This document shows positions 12,218 to 26,140 of a stretch of DNA of 64,000 nucleotides, in pieces. The DNA is from Hydractinia symbiolongicarpus. Its lineage: Eukaryota > Cnidaria > Hydrozoa > Anthoathecata > Hydractiniidae. Numbering within the stretch: the first letter of the stretch is position 1; each line of letters opens with the position of its first letter. The stretch covers positions 16,494,001 through 16,558,000 of the forward strand of contig NC_079879.1 in assembly GCF_029227915.1 (NCBI RefSeq), read 5' to 3'. The notes beneath the pieces are model-generated. The model had not been told where the DNA came from, made no database searches, and was given only the letters and a program-made list of their open reading frames with translations. A program made the translations under genes and the position numbers.

Positions 12218-13470
12218 TCATAAATTAAAAACTAACCTTGAAAACTTAATACTTGGCTGACTATATATATGTATATATATATATATGCAGAGGTTACAGT
12301 TTTTTGAATTGGGTTTATACGGGGAACATTTTTTGATAATTTTCCATCGAATTTTTGGTGTTTCTTTGTTCTTCTTCAATCGCCATACTTCTTTTGATAA
12401 AGCTGTATCATTCATGTATCATTCTGTGTTGAATGATTTCTTGGTTTGCGTAACGTTTTTTAAATGCCACTTCGCTAATGCCAATATAATTTGCCTCATA
12501 CCGTGGATTTTCTTCAGACATCAGATTAGCTTAGTAAACAATGCATGGTGTTAGGCATTGGTGGTTTAAGGGACATAGTTCTTTTTTGATGCAGTTGCAG
12601 TTGTGTTCTTTTTGGGAAGGTTTGGTGTTAATAATGTTTTTATTATGGGCATCTATGTGTTGTTTCATGTTAGGCACGCAACTGTAACTTACTTTGACAT
12701 TGTTTCGGTTAAATATTTTGTGATACTTGTGTTTTCGAGTGAAATGTTTGTTGATTAGCGATAAAAATTGCTTTGCGATTCTTGTTTTAACATTTACGCT
12801 GTAGGGGGGATTAAACCAAATTATATTTCTTTTTCTGTTTTTTCTGTTATTGTTTTTTTGTTTGTTTGTGTATGTAAGTTTTTTGGAATAACCTGAGTTT
12901 TTGAGCGCTTGTTCGTAGTAAGGTGTAGATTGGTAAAATATTTTTTCGTTTCCAGACAGTAGTGAAAGTCGTTCTTCTAAGGCTATTGGAACTTGTTTAA
13001 TAATTAAAGGTGGATGGTTAGATTCTACGTTTATGTAACTGGTTTCGTCATTAGGTTTACGGTAAGGTTTATAGGTTCCGTTGTTTAAGTTGAAGGTACA
13101 ATCCAAATAGTTTACAATTTTCATGTTACTCTGGATTGTTATTGATAATCCACATTCTTTAAATGTTTTTTGGATGTCTTTCTTAATTTTCTCTAGTTGT
13201 GGTCCACTTTTCTGCTTAAACACGGCTAATCCATCGTCTCTATACAAACCAATATCGCTTTTTTTGTATTTCTTAGCTACAAGATTTAGTATGTACGTTC
13301 CTACAAGTTCACAGGTTTCGGCACCATCATATGCGCCCATTGTAACGTCAAATAAACCACTGTTCGATTTAATCCATGTGTCATTACCGGTAAACAATAA
13401 AGATTTTTTTGAATGTTTTATGATTTCTTCATCTTTTTTAGAGATTTTGACAATTGTCTTGGCAAACGTT
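12218..13470 (-). pseudogene. Penelope-like element: RT C-terminal half plus GIY-YIG endonuclease
   Basis: The minus-strand frame from about 13470 to 12531 shows the Penelope RT palm region. It includes FDVTMGAYDGAE, then IGLYRDDGLAVF with the catalytic Asp pair, and YLDCTFNLNNGTYKPYRKPN, followed by the linker with a C-N-C...C-P-L zinc motif. After a stop, the shifted frame carries ANYIGISEVAFKKRY, the GIY-YIG nuclease signature, and ends around 12218. The 5' half of the RT is missing, cut at the GATATA microsatellite. GIY-YIG downstream of the RT is the diagnostic arrangement of Penelope-like elements. The copy is truncated and frameshifted, hence inactive. Confidence 0.9.
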
Positions 13471-13872
13471 AATGCTTATATAGATATATATATATATCTA
13501 TATTATATATATCTTATATATATCTTATATATATCTTATATATATCTATATATATATAGATATGGATATAGATATAGATATGGATATAGATATAGATATG
13601 GATATAGATATGGATATAGATATGGATATAGATATGGATATAGATATGGATATAGATATGGATATAGAGATAGATATAGAGATAGATATAGATATAGATA
13701 TATAGATATATAGATATATAGATATATAGATATATAGATAGATATATAGATAGATAGATAGATAGATATATAGATATATAGATATATAGATATATAGATA
13801 TATAGATATATATAGATAGATATAGATAGATATAGATATAGATATAGATATAGATATAGATAGATATATATA
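13470..13872. repeat. GATATA / GATA microsatellite (~400 bp)
   Basis: Almost pure mixtures of TATATC, GATATG, GATATA and GATA units on the plus strand. The long Tyr/Ile-rich frames here (both strands) are artefacts of the repeat. It abuts the truncated end of the Penelope-like element. Confidence 0.98.
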
Positions 13873-14848
13873 AAAAAACTTTACAGGTGCATCTTATGCT
13901 TATGGATTTACAGCACATATAGTCGTTTAATTTTTCTTGTGGATAATAAAATTCAATTTTTTCTACTAAATAGACGGGGAGACCTGGTGTTGAAAAGTCT
14001 GGATAAGAAACTTAAACTGTGCCACCATTTATGTGGAGCGCTTTAGTAGAAGTTTGCAGTATATCATAAATAGTGTGAAGCACACACACACAGCATTAAG
14101 GTGTTTTAGGTTAATATATTTTTCCAAAAATAACTTTCCTGCAAATATACAGTTTACATGTTGTGTCATCATAGCGAATTTTCTCAAAATATTTGCCGAA
14201 AAACTTAAAATATGAATTGTAATCCAGGGTGAGCGCTTAGTACAGGTAAACGATGTCGCACATCCACATAGGTTTAATACATTTTCTAAAAAACTATATT
14301 GCAACCTCAGTTTAAAAATAAGCAGTGGAAACAGTCTGGTGTTACCCAGTCCAGCTAAAAATCAAACTGCAGTATATATATATATATATATATGTTTATT
14401 TTGTACAACCAGTTTTCATGACAGTAGGATGAAAAAGCTCTTATTCCAAACTGAACAGAAACTTCAAAAGTATAGCAATAAACAACTAGAGCCGGGCTTA
14501 AAAGGATTCCTGCATTGAAAATGTTATTTTGTATGTTATAGAGAATAAAAAAATGTTAAAAATCTTTCTTCATTCTCAAGTTTATGCCAGCAAAATTGGT
14601 AGTTTTATCCCAGCTAAGTAGTTAATTTTATGCTAGCTTTGTATAGCTAGTTTTATGCCAGTTTTACGCTACCTATATGTTTACATACTTGCTCTATTTT
14701 ATGCCATCTAAAAGCCTTAGAAGTGTTTTTTTTTTGCTGTTGGAAAGGTGAATAATCTTAAAAAACGTAATAAGACAGTACAGCTATCCGCTATCAAACT
14801 GTTCAAACTTCTTTAAAAAAGGTAGCAAGTTAGCGTTATATTTCTCAC
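13873..14848. other. Non-coding with a Helitron-family repeat fragment
   Basis: At about 14215-14330 a fragment matches the dispersed repeat also found at about 880-1000 (both with GAGCGCTTAGTACAG). A (TA)n run lies at 14372-14392. No gene was recognised. Confidence 0.5.
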
Positions 14849-14951
14849 CGGAACGGTGGTTCACACAAACACGAGTTGTGGAACATGTGTGTGAGCTTTC
14901 CAGTGCATAATCTTCATTCCCACATCCAGAAAAAGCACAATGTCTAGCCAT
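14849..14951 (-). CDS. Possible first exon, Cys-rich (weak)
   Basis: From an ATG at 14951 the minus strand reads MARHCAFSGCGNEDYAL and continues with two further Cys before a good GTGAGA donor at 14848. The start is divergent from the thiolase gene 0.7 kb away. The C-x4-C spacing loosely recalls THAP-type zinc fingers, but the exon is short and no downstream exon was identified, so this is speculative. Confidence 0.2.
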
Positions 14952-15686
14952 GTTTTATATTCGAAGACTGTAGTCGACTGTTGAATACGTTTTGTTTACA
15001 TACGAAAATGTAGATTAGTACCGAGGTCCCACGCGGTAATTATGTATTTTACAGAACAAGCTGAAATCGGAGAATGGTGTATTAAATGGAATTTTACCAA
15101 ATTCCTTTGTGCTACGACAAAGCCCCTGTCTTGCGTTAAAGACATTGAAAAAGAACTTAAAAAATAAATTATTTATGTTTTATCATTTTTTCTTAGTTTT
15201 TGATTTATGGTATTAGCTATATAGTTAATTATTTAAAATTACTTCTTTATTTAGGAATTAATTTAATTTTTTTTTCATATAAAATAACATATATTTGGGT
15301 GTGAGGAAATTGTCTTTTAAGTCCTAGCTTCTCAATTTTAAAATGTCCATGTTCGAATTTTTGTCCTTCATATTTGTTTTGCATTTTTTTTATTATTGCA
15401 CTATATTGAAATAGATATACATATATATATTTTTCATGTCCTCAAAAATTATTCATTATATAGGTTGCATTTGGTGTTGGTGATATTTAATGACGGTTTA
15501 GCCATATCCTTGTTTTCAAGTTGGCTTCACTTGATTATCTTAACATAGTGCAGATATGTGTAGTTGATATCCATTTGTTGCACCAAAACATGTCGTATAA
15601 AAACTTGTGTTCTTATTTGCTTTCATTCCTTTGTGTATTGAACACCTTTTACAATAAGATTACAATAAAAGATTGTTTTCAGTAAA
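14952..15686. promoter_or_regulatory. Upstream region of the thiolase gene
   Basis: AT-rich, no coding potential recognised. It is the presumptive promoter and 5' UTR of the acetyl-CoA acetyltransferase gene. A pyrimidine-rich stretch ending in TTTTCAG at 15676-15682, four bases before the ATG, could be a splice or trans-splice acceptor. Trans-splicing of leader exons is known in hydrozoans, so this is an inference worth testing with RNA data. Confidence 0.35.
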
Positions 15687-18515
<2,829 letters not shown>

Positions 18516-18632
18516 AATGTAAACATTATTTGAACGTTGTAACCTAATTTCAACATTTGGAATTAGAATATTAATTTTAAAAAATCGTATACATACATTT
18601 ACAAACAATCAACCACGGAATTTATTTTACGA

Positions 18633-19470
18633 TTATTTATTAACAGCAGGTGGATTTGGGATATGCTTGATGTTTTTACTTTTTGATCGCCTGTAGTATG
18701 AGTTTGTTTTCTTCTTTATGGAGAGATTTTTGCAACGCGAATTACAAATAAGCACACATATCAGAATATTGAAAATGTCTCCCTTTACCAAGTAAGGAAA
18801 TACAAAAATTGTGGCGATAGGGAAGGTAAACAAGACAAATCCTACGGAGACAAGAAAAGCAAAAATAAATGTAGTCTTCTCGATCTTCTTTGGTGCAATG
18901 TTTACACGACATACTCGTAGTAGTTCTCGTATCTTTTTTAAAAATCGTGCGCTTTTAAGTTTTTTTAGCGATAATACGATGTAAATAAAACATAACAAGA
19001 AGCCGTAACAAAATATAATCAAACCGAAAAGTCTATCTTCTGATTCTTTTTCGTCAAAATTGTTGTCATGAGCCTGGTACACGGTCAATGCTCCCCTGTA
19101 AGTGCTGTAAGAATCCACGTGCATGTCAAGCATATTAACATGTTTTCGCGAGTAAGGATGACTTTGTAGCGAAAAGAGAAGAGTACTACTACAATTTCTC
19201 TATGGAAATAAGCAATACGTGAAATATAGAGGCGTATACGAAAAATAAATTAAGTTGCTCTAACGCAAATTCCAGCCAGACGCTTACAAAAATGTCATGT
19301 TTGTGCACTACAACTAACATTATTAGGATGGTTAATGTATTTACGCAAAACAAAGCATCAGCCACGGCCAAACTTATTAACAAGTATTCTGAAGATTTAA
19401 GTTTCCTGTTACGACATTTTAGAGTAAATATCTCAAGTATTTTAGTAGTTCTAGGCTAACCCCAATATTT
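18633..19470 (-). pseudogene. Rhodopsin-class GPCR, partial and frameshifted
   Basis: The minus-strand frame from about 19470 gives a TM2 signature (LLISLAVADALF), TM3 and an ISIEKL end in place of DRY/ERF. A stop and frame change then occur near 19190. The second frame (19133-18633) gives TM5 (LFGLIIFCYGFLLCFIYIVL), TM6 with the FxxP-like TFPIATIFVF, and a TM7 (FNILICVLI) lacking NPxxY, followed by a basic Ser/Lys tail. TM1 is not present in frame. The pattern fits a class A receptor pseudogene, or one sequencing error in an otherwise atypical gene. Ligand unknown. It converges on the thiolase gene with a 117-bp gap. Confidence 0.7.
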
Positions 19471-20049
19471 ATATTACTTTGTACACCATGCGTAAGATTA
19501 TTGATTTTTGAACAAGATTTTCTTTCCATCAGGTCCTTTTATTACGTTAAATTTTTAAAAACTTTGGATAAAAAAGGACGTCATATAAATCATTTTTGTC
19601 TTTAACGCTTGGTCCTCGTAGTATTTCATACAGTTGTTAACTTACATTGTTTTGAAATGCGCTTTAAAAAAACGTAGATGTTATTACGGTCGCTATATAT
19701 GGTATTGTTGCTCTTTAAAAAAACTTTCCAGGAAAGGGCTGATTATACTCAAAAGAAATTTTAGATCACGCGGCAAACGTTTAATTTTATTCACAGCTTC
19801 GTGCGCAGACTTTTTTATGAATGCTCGACAGCCTAATTATTCAGCTTAAAGATATTGCAAAACCAAAGCAATTCCCATGGCAGGGGCGGCGCCACAATTT
19901 CCAAAGTTAGGGGGCTTAGGCATAGTGAGAGATTTTAAAACTTTAGTGACAATCAACAAGCGAAGCGAGTTGCCGAAACAGGTGGGGTCCACTGTAAACC
20001 CCCGAGCGACAGCCCGATATCGACATTTTCAAGATGGGATAAGCCTATA
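19471..20049. other. Non-coding
   Basis: No recognisable gene. Short frames such as 19634-19849 have no domain. The base composition becomes noticeably GC-richer from about 19880, where Polinton-derived sequence starts. Confidence 0.4.
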
Positions 20050-20300
20050 ATAAATGAGTTCAAACGTGACACCTCAGCAAAAAGAAGTCCTCGACATGCT
20101 CTCGCGTTGAGAGGGAAGAAATTTTTTGGCATTACGAGCCCCTCTACCAAAATGGACACGAGCGACGTCCTGAAGATGGCGGCTTTCGTTTCAGCGGGGC
20201 GCGCTAGTCGTGAGATGGCGGTCTCAAAAGGGGTGGATACCTACGAGTACCTAATCTCCACAAGTTTGTGTGTACCCCAGGGTACACACAACTACAATAA
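20050..20300 (+). mobile_element. Polinton-derived flank upstream of the ATPase fragment
   Basis: GC-richer than its surroundings and directly continuous with the ATPase remnant. The frame 20107-20307 (MRGKKFFGITSP...) has no recognised domain. It ends in a TACAATAAATG box at the ATPase start, like the start boxes of the full-length Polinton. Confidence 0.4.
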
Positions 20301-20900
20301 ATGCTAGACATTGTCAAAGAGCCGCATACTGCAATCTTCACTGGACCTTATTCTTGTGGTAAAACCTAACGAGTCCTGGACCTCCTGGAGAACGAGTATA
20401 GGCAGCACTTTCACAATATCGTTTTATTATGCCCTACTCTCCGCTGGAACAAGACCTACTTGACAAGATCCTGTGTCTGGAAGGACCCTTAGGTATTCCT
20501 GATAGAGCCTAAGTTGTTCGATTGGATCCAAAAGTTGTCGGAGCTCCTAGCCGGCGAGGAGACCCTTTTCATCATTGACGACATGATAACCGACGAAATC
20601 CTCGATAAAACTCGTGGGGCGTTGCTAGAACTAGTTGTTTCGGGTAGAAACAGGAGACATAGCTTGTGGCTGCTAACACAAAGATATAAGAAGATCCCAA
20701 TAACAGTAAGAGACCAAATGAAGCAGCTTTTTGTTTGGTATCCGAAGAATCGGAAGGAGTTTGATCTTATTCATGAAGGCTAAGATGTAATCTCGAGTAG
20801 GGGAGAAATTTCCATTATCAAAACTGAGCTGGAAAAGTCCAAGCACGCTTGCCTATACGTTAGGCTGGAGCACCGTAGGACTTGGAAGATTTTGGAGTGA
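20301..20900 (+). pseudogene. Polinton packaging ATPase (FtsK/HerA, A32-like), remnant
   Basis: Starts at an ATG fused to an AATAA box and reads MLDIVKEPHTAIFTGPYSCG, covering the Walker A loop (GPYSCGKT). It continues with FHNIVLLCPT, the Walker B motif LFIIDDMITDE, and LWLLTQRYKKI, ending at TGA 20898-20900. Stops occur just after Walker A, after WKDP near 20490, and at 20782. The order and sequence parallel the ATPase of the intact-length Polinton at 45694-46275 (for instance EPHTAIFTGP and LLAGEETLF) but differ at many sites. It is a fragment of a related, separate insertion. Confidence 0.85.
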
Positions 20901-20919
20901 TGAGTTCTGTCCCAAAGCA

Positions 20920-21340
20920 ACCTGGTTAGAATTATTCCAAACTACAAAATGCAAAATATTACCACTGAGAACAAGATAAATCGTCTTTTCAGCAAGGAGA
21001 TTGTGTTTAGAGATATCTATGTAGATGATTGTTTGTCTGGTAAACATACAAAAGAAAAGTCATTGGAAAGAGCAGATCAATTAGAAGTGGTCTTAAATCG
21101 AGGAGGCTTGAAGTTAAAAGGAGTCACGTTTTCGGGTTCGGATCCTCACCATTCGTTATCAGATGATGGCATCACAATTTGTGTCGCTGGCTTACTATGG
21201 CATCCAAAAGACGATTTAATATCGCTCAACATAAAAGTTATCAACTTTGCAAGAAAACATAGAGGAAGAAAAACAGTTCAAATCACATCAATACCATCAA
21301 CATTAACCAGACGGCATTCTGCATCTAACGTCGCAGAGGT
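20920..21340 (+). pseudogene. BEL/Pao reverse transcriptase fragment
   Basis: Encodes the RT palm end typical of BEL/Pao: FRDIYVDDCLSG with the YVDD catalytic box, then LEVVLNRGGLKLKGVTFSGSD, ITICVAGLLWHPKDD and a TRRHSASNVAEV tail. It is about 135 codons and open in one frame, but both ends are truncated and no LTRs were recognised nearby. It may derive from the same family as the integrase tail at 2850-3416. Confidence 0.85.
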
Positions 21341-21818
21341 ATTACAATTGTATTGTATTGTATATTAATTAATTATATTTTGAAGTTTATTACTAATAGT
21401 TTTTCCCTGTGATTTAGTCGATGATTCACCTCATGAGTTCCTCATTCTAAGGATTTTTACTTTAATTTATTTCTACATTTTGGTTCTGTCTGTTTTAGCT
21501 ATTGTGACAGTTTTAGTTTCAGTCTTTTGTTTTCACAGTTTTATGCATTTTCATTCCTCATATTTATATTTATATTTGCTTTTGTTTTTATATTACACAG
21601 GACACATATGGAAAACAGCATTATATGTTGATATGTAAATATCTTGTATCAATCTTAGTTAAATAAATAATAAATAAAATAAATAAATATTTCATTCAAA
21701 AAAAGAGTGAATGACATATTAAAAACCATTAGAAGTCAGAATGCAACTAAAAGTGGCACAAAAAAACTAGACAAACATGACATACAACAGGAATTGCAAG
21801 AGAAGAGAAGAGTGAAAC

Positions 21819-22400
21819 TTTGTCTCGCGAAACTTTCAAAAATGGCAATTCGCAAAAGTTTATTCAGTACAAACTTTCTAAATTGTCGATTCGCGAAAGT
21901 TTATCCACTAAAATTTAAAAAAAATTTGCTGGTTTTAAAAGTTATTTCTTGACTCGTCCTCACTTCGCTCGCCTTCCCGATAAAAAGAGAGAGACAACTG
22001 GCGCTGGGAACGAGATTGGAATAAACTTAGAAATAAACAAAAGCGATGATGTTTTAAATGTATGTATGGCTTATAACCGAGTTATTGGCGAAGAAGACGA
22101 TGACGACGATGCGTGGGAGCCGAGAGAAGACAAGCCTAGAAATGTGTTTGATCTGTTTTGTAATTTTGACGATAAACCCTATTTGTAAACAGAAGTTTTC
22201 ACATACCATTAGAAAGAAAATTACATCTTTAAAAACACTTTTCTATCATAAGAAATATAGGCCACTTCTTTTTTAAGAACATAAAAAATCACGAATCGCG
22301 AAAGTTTATCTCGCCAAAACTTTCCAATTTCATATTTCGCGAAAGTTTATCCAAAAATTTCGCGAGTTTTTGGACTCACGCAAGTTTCTCTCACGAAAGT
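21819..22400. repeat. Cluster of TCGCGAAAGTTTAT motifs
   Basis: Variants of (A/T)TCGCGAAAGTTTATC occur repeatedly at 21819-21915 and 22288-22400, flanking a GC-richer core at 21950-22190. The core frame 21949-22188 (acidic, EEDDDDDAWEP) has no recognisable domain. The symmetric placement suggests a small non-autonomous repeat unit with multi-copy ends. Confidence 0.5.
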
Positions 22401-22519
22401 TTCTCCGAATAAAGTATTCAAAATTTATATTGAATAACTGTAGTATTATTATTTTCGAATAAAAATAAAACTTGTATATCACAGTTTATTTACTTGCTTC
22501 TATTATACCAGTAAAGACT

Positions 22520-24236
22520 ATTGTACATTGTTTAGGGTCAGCGACAACAAAGAAAATCTAACCAAGCTATTGAAAGTAGAAATGGCAGGTATGCCAAGAG
22601 TCCCAGCACTGCTGTATGATGTCAACAACCCATATTCTCCATTGGAGGAACAATATCTTCATAAATATGACATACTTCCATGTGAACCACTTCATGATAT
22701 TACAGAATACATAAAAAATCTGTACGCGGAGCTACCATCTCATCTATCAAGAGATGAAAAAATATTTTTTAACCAAGCATTGACAAGTGCTTTCGAAGGA
22801 AAAGACTGCAAACGAGGAAGTGATTACCGTTCATCTCTTTTGAAGATATGCAGTGTGTTGAAAGGACAGATACCTAAAATCCAGTATGAAATTTTAACAA
22901 AACTTGCTGAAATACAACAGATCGTTACAGTCATGACATATCAAGAACAAATCGTTCAATATTACGCTTACACAATGTTTTTCTCATGCAATGTTACTAA
23001 ATGAACTGTTTAACAAAGGTGTGAATATTCTTACCAAAAGAAAAATGTTTGGAAAGTACTATCATGCCATTACTATGCATGCTGCACAACAGTACTGCAT
23101 CATTTCAGGCAGATCAAGCTATACAGAGCAAGAAAACGCACATTTAATTTTTTGAAAACCACGTCATCCAGCACATCCAATCATGAACACAATAATGTTA
23201 TACTTAATGCCATGATCCGCATGCAGGTTAAAATAAATTAAATTAGCAGCAGCCATCATATCAAAGAAATTATAATCAGATCAAAAAATTGTTTGAAAAT
23301 CGAAATTTCCAGTTTAGCAACACCAACTTTTCTTTTGATTGGATCAAATCCCATCCATATGTGTATAAATTTCATCTTGAACGGATTGCAGATTTTCTTT
23401 TAATTAAAGATATATGGCATGAAAATAATGAGGGTGTAGAGTTTCATGATTGTGCTGAGGTTATTCGAAACAAGTCGGTGCATCACTTTCGTTTACACAC
23501 CATAAGAACAGAAATAAACTTTGTGAAAAACTGTTGGGAAATAAAATGTCGAGAGAAAAAACATCTCATACCAGCAGAAAAGATCAAAATCGAAAAGGAT
23601 GGTGTAACAGAAGTCATAAATTTATACACATTGAAACATTTCAATAACTATGAAGAAGATTTAGCATTAAGTCAACAACTAGAAAAAAGCATTGTACAAT
23701 TTGATATAATAAAACCAGTCGACTCGAGTACACCTACATGTTACAGCAACAACCAAAATCACACACTAACCGAATCTGAAGAGGTTTCTTTTACTAAAAA
23801 CACATGTTTGACTACTGATGCTTCGGAAAGTGACCAAGTTCCTGTTGAAAACATAATATCACTAAAAAACATTCCCACATTTAAAAGAAATGTCCCTTCA
23901 GCAGAAAAGCGTGAAAAACCGATTATTACTTCCAAAACTAGTCGAGCATTGTTTGATGCACTTGATGAATTGAAAGAAGTTTACACATATGAGCAACTAC
24001 GTTTTCAATACAAAATAAAACAATGTAAATTTGTATTAGAAAAATTAAAAGATGTCAAAGCGTCATTAGAAATTAAACTTGTTTCATCATACAAGAAATG
24101 TAAAAAAGACCTCCACACAGTTGAGATGGGAGCCTTGGACAAAAATAAAAAACTTAATATCATACCAAGTTTGAGACGTGAAAAATCCAAGTATGAAAAC
24201 TTAGTTCATAAACTATACGATGCCATAAAATATTGA
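22520..24236 (+). pseudogene. Unidentified multi-copy-type protein, two frames
   Basis: A likely exon starts after TTGTTTAG at about 22532 and reads VSDNKENLTKLLKVEMAG, ARVP-like region, then HDITEYIKNLYAELPSHL and SSLLKICSVLKG (to 23004). The connecting segment is out of frame (HAMLLNELFNKG, GKYYHAITMHAAQQYCIISG) with stops. The frame 23289-24236 adds VYKFHLERIADFLL, EGVEFHDCAEV and HHFRLHTIRTE, then a Lys-rich coiled C-terminus. The pattern recalls lineage-specific repetitive proteins of cnidarian genomes, probably transposon-encoded, but no named domain is assigned. Frameshifts or unrecognised introns break it. Confidence 0.5.
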
Positions 24237-26131
24237 AGAACGAATTTGATTTTTAGGTTTTCTTTATTTTTTATATAGCTATATATTTCTCTGAAATTAT
24301 AACTCAGCTACAACTTAGTATATATGGTAGCTTAAATAGCAGTGTCACGATCCTCTGAAAATCTTACAGTAATACTAAAATTAGTTAATTAACCTTGAAA
24401 GATGAAGTGTAGTGTATATATTTAATTCTATTTTCACAGCTACAATCCCGGACTTAATTTATTGGAAAAGAGGGCCGAATTTCATAGTTCGTCCCACAAG
24501 TAGTTATAAACACTGTTTCTACAAAAGACAAAGGCATTACGAACTTCTCAATGTTCACTTGTCAATGATCCCATCCCAAACGGACTTAGCACTTCGGATC
24601 TTAGGTTATTTGGTTAGTTTCAAATTCTTAACCCATACTAATTTTTGCTGACATTAGCACACCCCGTTTCTCCGAATTTTAGCACCTTAGCGAGCCGTCG
24701 TGTTGATTGTTCCAAAATGCGGACATGGCAGAAACTGCCAGTATCGCATTTTCGACGCTATTTACCTGGCCAACACATCTCCCAAAGCGAAGTTTTTGCA
24801 GCCTGCCGGCTGCAGAGTTTTGACAAGGCCATTCCATTTGGCCAGTTCGAGAAATAGCCAAAAATCGGTCTTTCCCAATAATATTATGTCCAGGATTGTA
24901 GTTAGCTACAGTATAGCTAGCTATTTAGATATATCTACAAAGTTATTTTTTCAGGTATATATTCTAAAGTAGCTATCTCACTTTATCGCATGGCATGGTT
25001 TGAAGGCTAACGGAAATATTCAACCTCGTGTTTAGATATCGTTCTTGAGAGTCTTAAAACAGTTCTGTTCTCTTGCTGGTTATTGTTAGAAAGCTCCAAA
25101 AAGGACTAGTCATAGCTGTTAAAAGATACTGGTAGCTGATATTGTTAGCTGTTAAAAGATATTGCATTCCTTTCTTGAAAACCTTCCAGAATATATATTT
25201 ACCTCCAGAATACATCTTTACAAAAAAATTCGATTGGGTGTGATTGAACTTGGTTAGGTAATAAATATTTTAACTTAAATTTCCCTGTATCTAGCTATAT
25301 AGCTAGATACAGTATATTTTTTTCCATTTAACAGTATTTTAAGCATAGCTATAGGGCTATAGCTAATTAGATGAGATAGATAGATGTTTTTAATGTTTAC
25401 AAAGTTAGCTATGGAATTTGTGCGTGCATATAAGAGAGGCAAAAATGGAGTACAACATAGGGCAAATTAGCTTCTCTTTTTAAAGCTTACCTCCCACTTC
25501 AAAACAACTAAATATCACACTTAGCTATAGCGTTAGTATTTTTGTCAAGATCAGGTTAAATTTAAAATATTTTTAAGTGATTATATATAACCATTTAAAT
25601 ATGGTAGAGAAAAAGTGACGCAAGTACAATATATATACCAATTTTTTTTTTGTTCAATAATAAGGCTTGTTTTTCTAATTGTTCGCTTGCCGTTTTCCGA
25701 CTCGTATTTTTATTGCAGCTTTGAGGCATGCGTAATGTAAACGTTGCACCGGCTGACGTTATAAGATATCAAATTAAATTGATATTTTTATGTTTTCATT
25801 ATGTGTTAAAAAATTAACTCCAATTAGTGCACCTGCTTATCGCGAATTAACACCAGATGGAAACGAAGCTTTAGTGGCAAATATTTCTAGGCCAACAAGA
25901 AAGCAATAAACTGGGGCGACAGGTATGCTAGGGCTTAATATATTTAGTTATGGACTGATGCTATCATCAGAAGATGTTGTCAGTTGAAATGTTACTTTGA
26001 CTTTCATAAAACTTTAATAACTTGTTTTTAAAATAGATTAATGTTTTTGCAGCTGAGTGCTACACAACAGTCACACCAAACATTGGAACCATCTTTACTA
26101 AGTTAAAATACATGAGCATAAGTACAATCAA
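24237..26131. other. Non-coding, AGCTAGCTA-rich
   Basis: About 1.9 kb without a supportable gene. Motifs such as ATAGCTATAGCTAGC are frequent. A short GC-richer patch at 24650-24860 contains overlapping frames on both strands but no recognised domain. Confidence 0.5.
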
Positions 26132-26140
26132 TTAATACCG
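26132..26140. repeat. 9-bp target-site duplication (left)
   Basis: TTAATACCG directly left of the transposon, repeated identically at 28809-28817 on its right. Confidence 0.85.

Noticed and set aside
13470-13872. A CRISPR-like array
   Set aside because: No spacers; simple sequence repeat only. No cas genes and the context is eukaryotic.
13123-13918. Long Tyr/Ile-rich open frames on both strands
   Set aside because: They are readings of the GATATA microsatellite and have no coding meaning.
18633-19133. A complete functional GPCR gene
   Set aside because: TM1 is not in frame, a stop and frame change follow TM3, and NPxxY is missing; an error-free intact gene is unlikely, though a single sequencing error cannot be excluded for the frame change.
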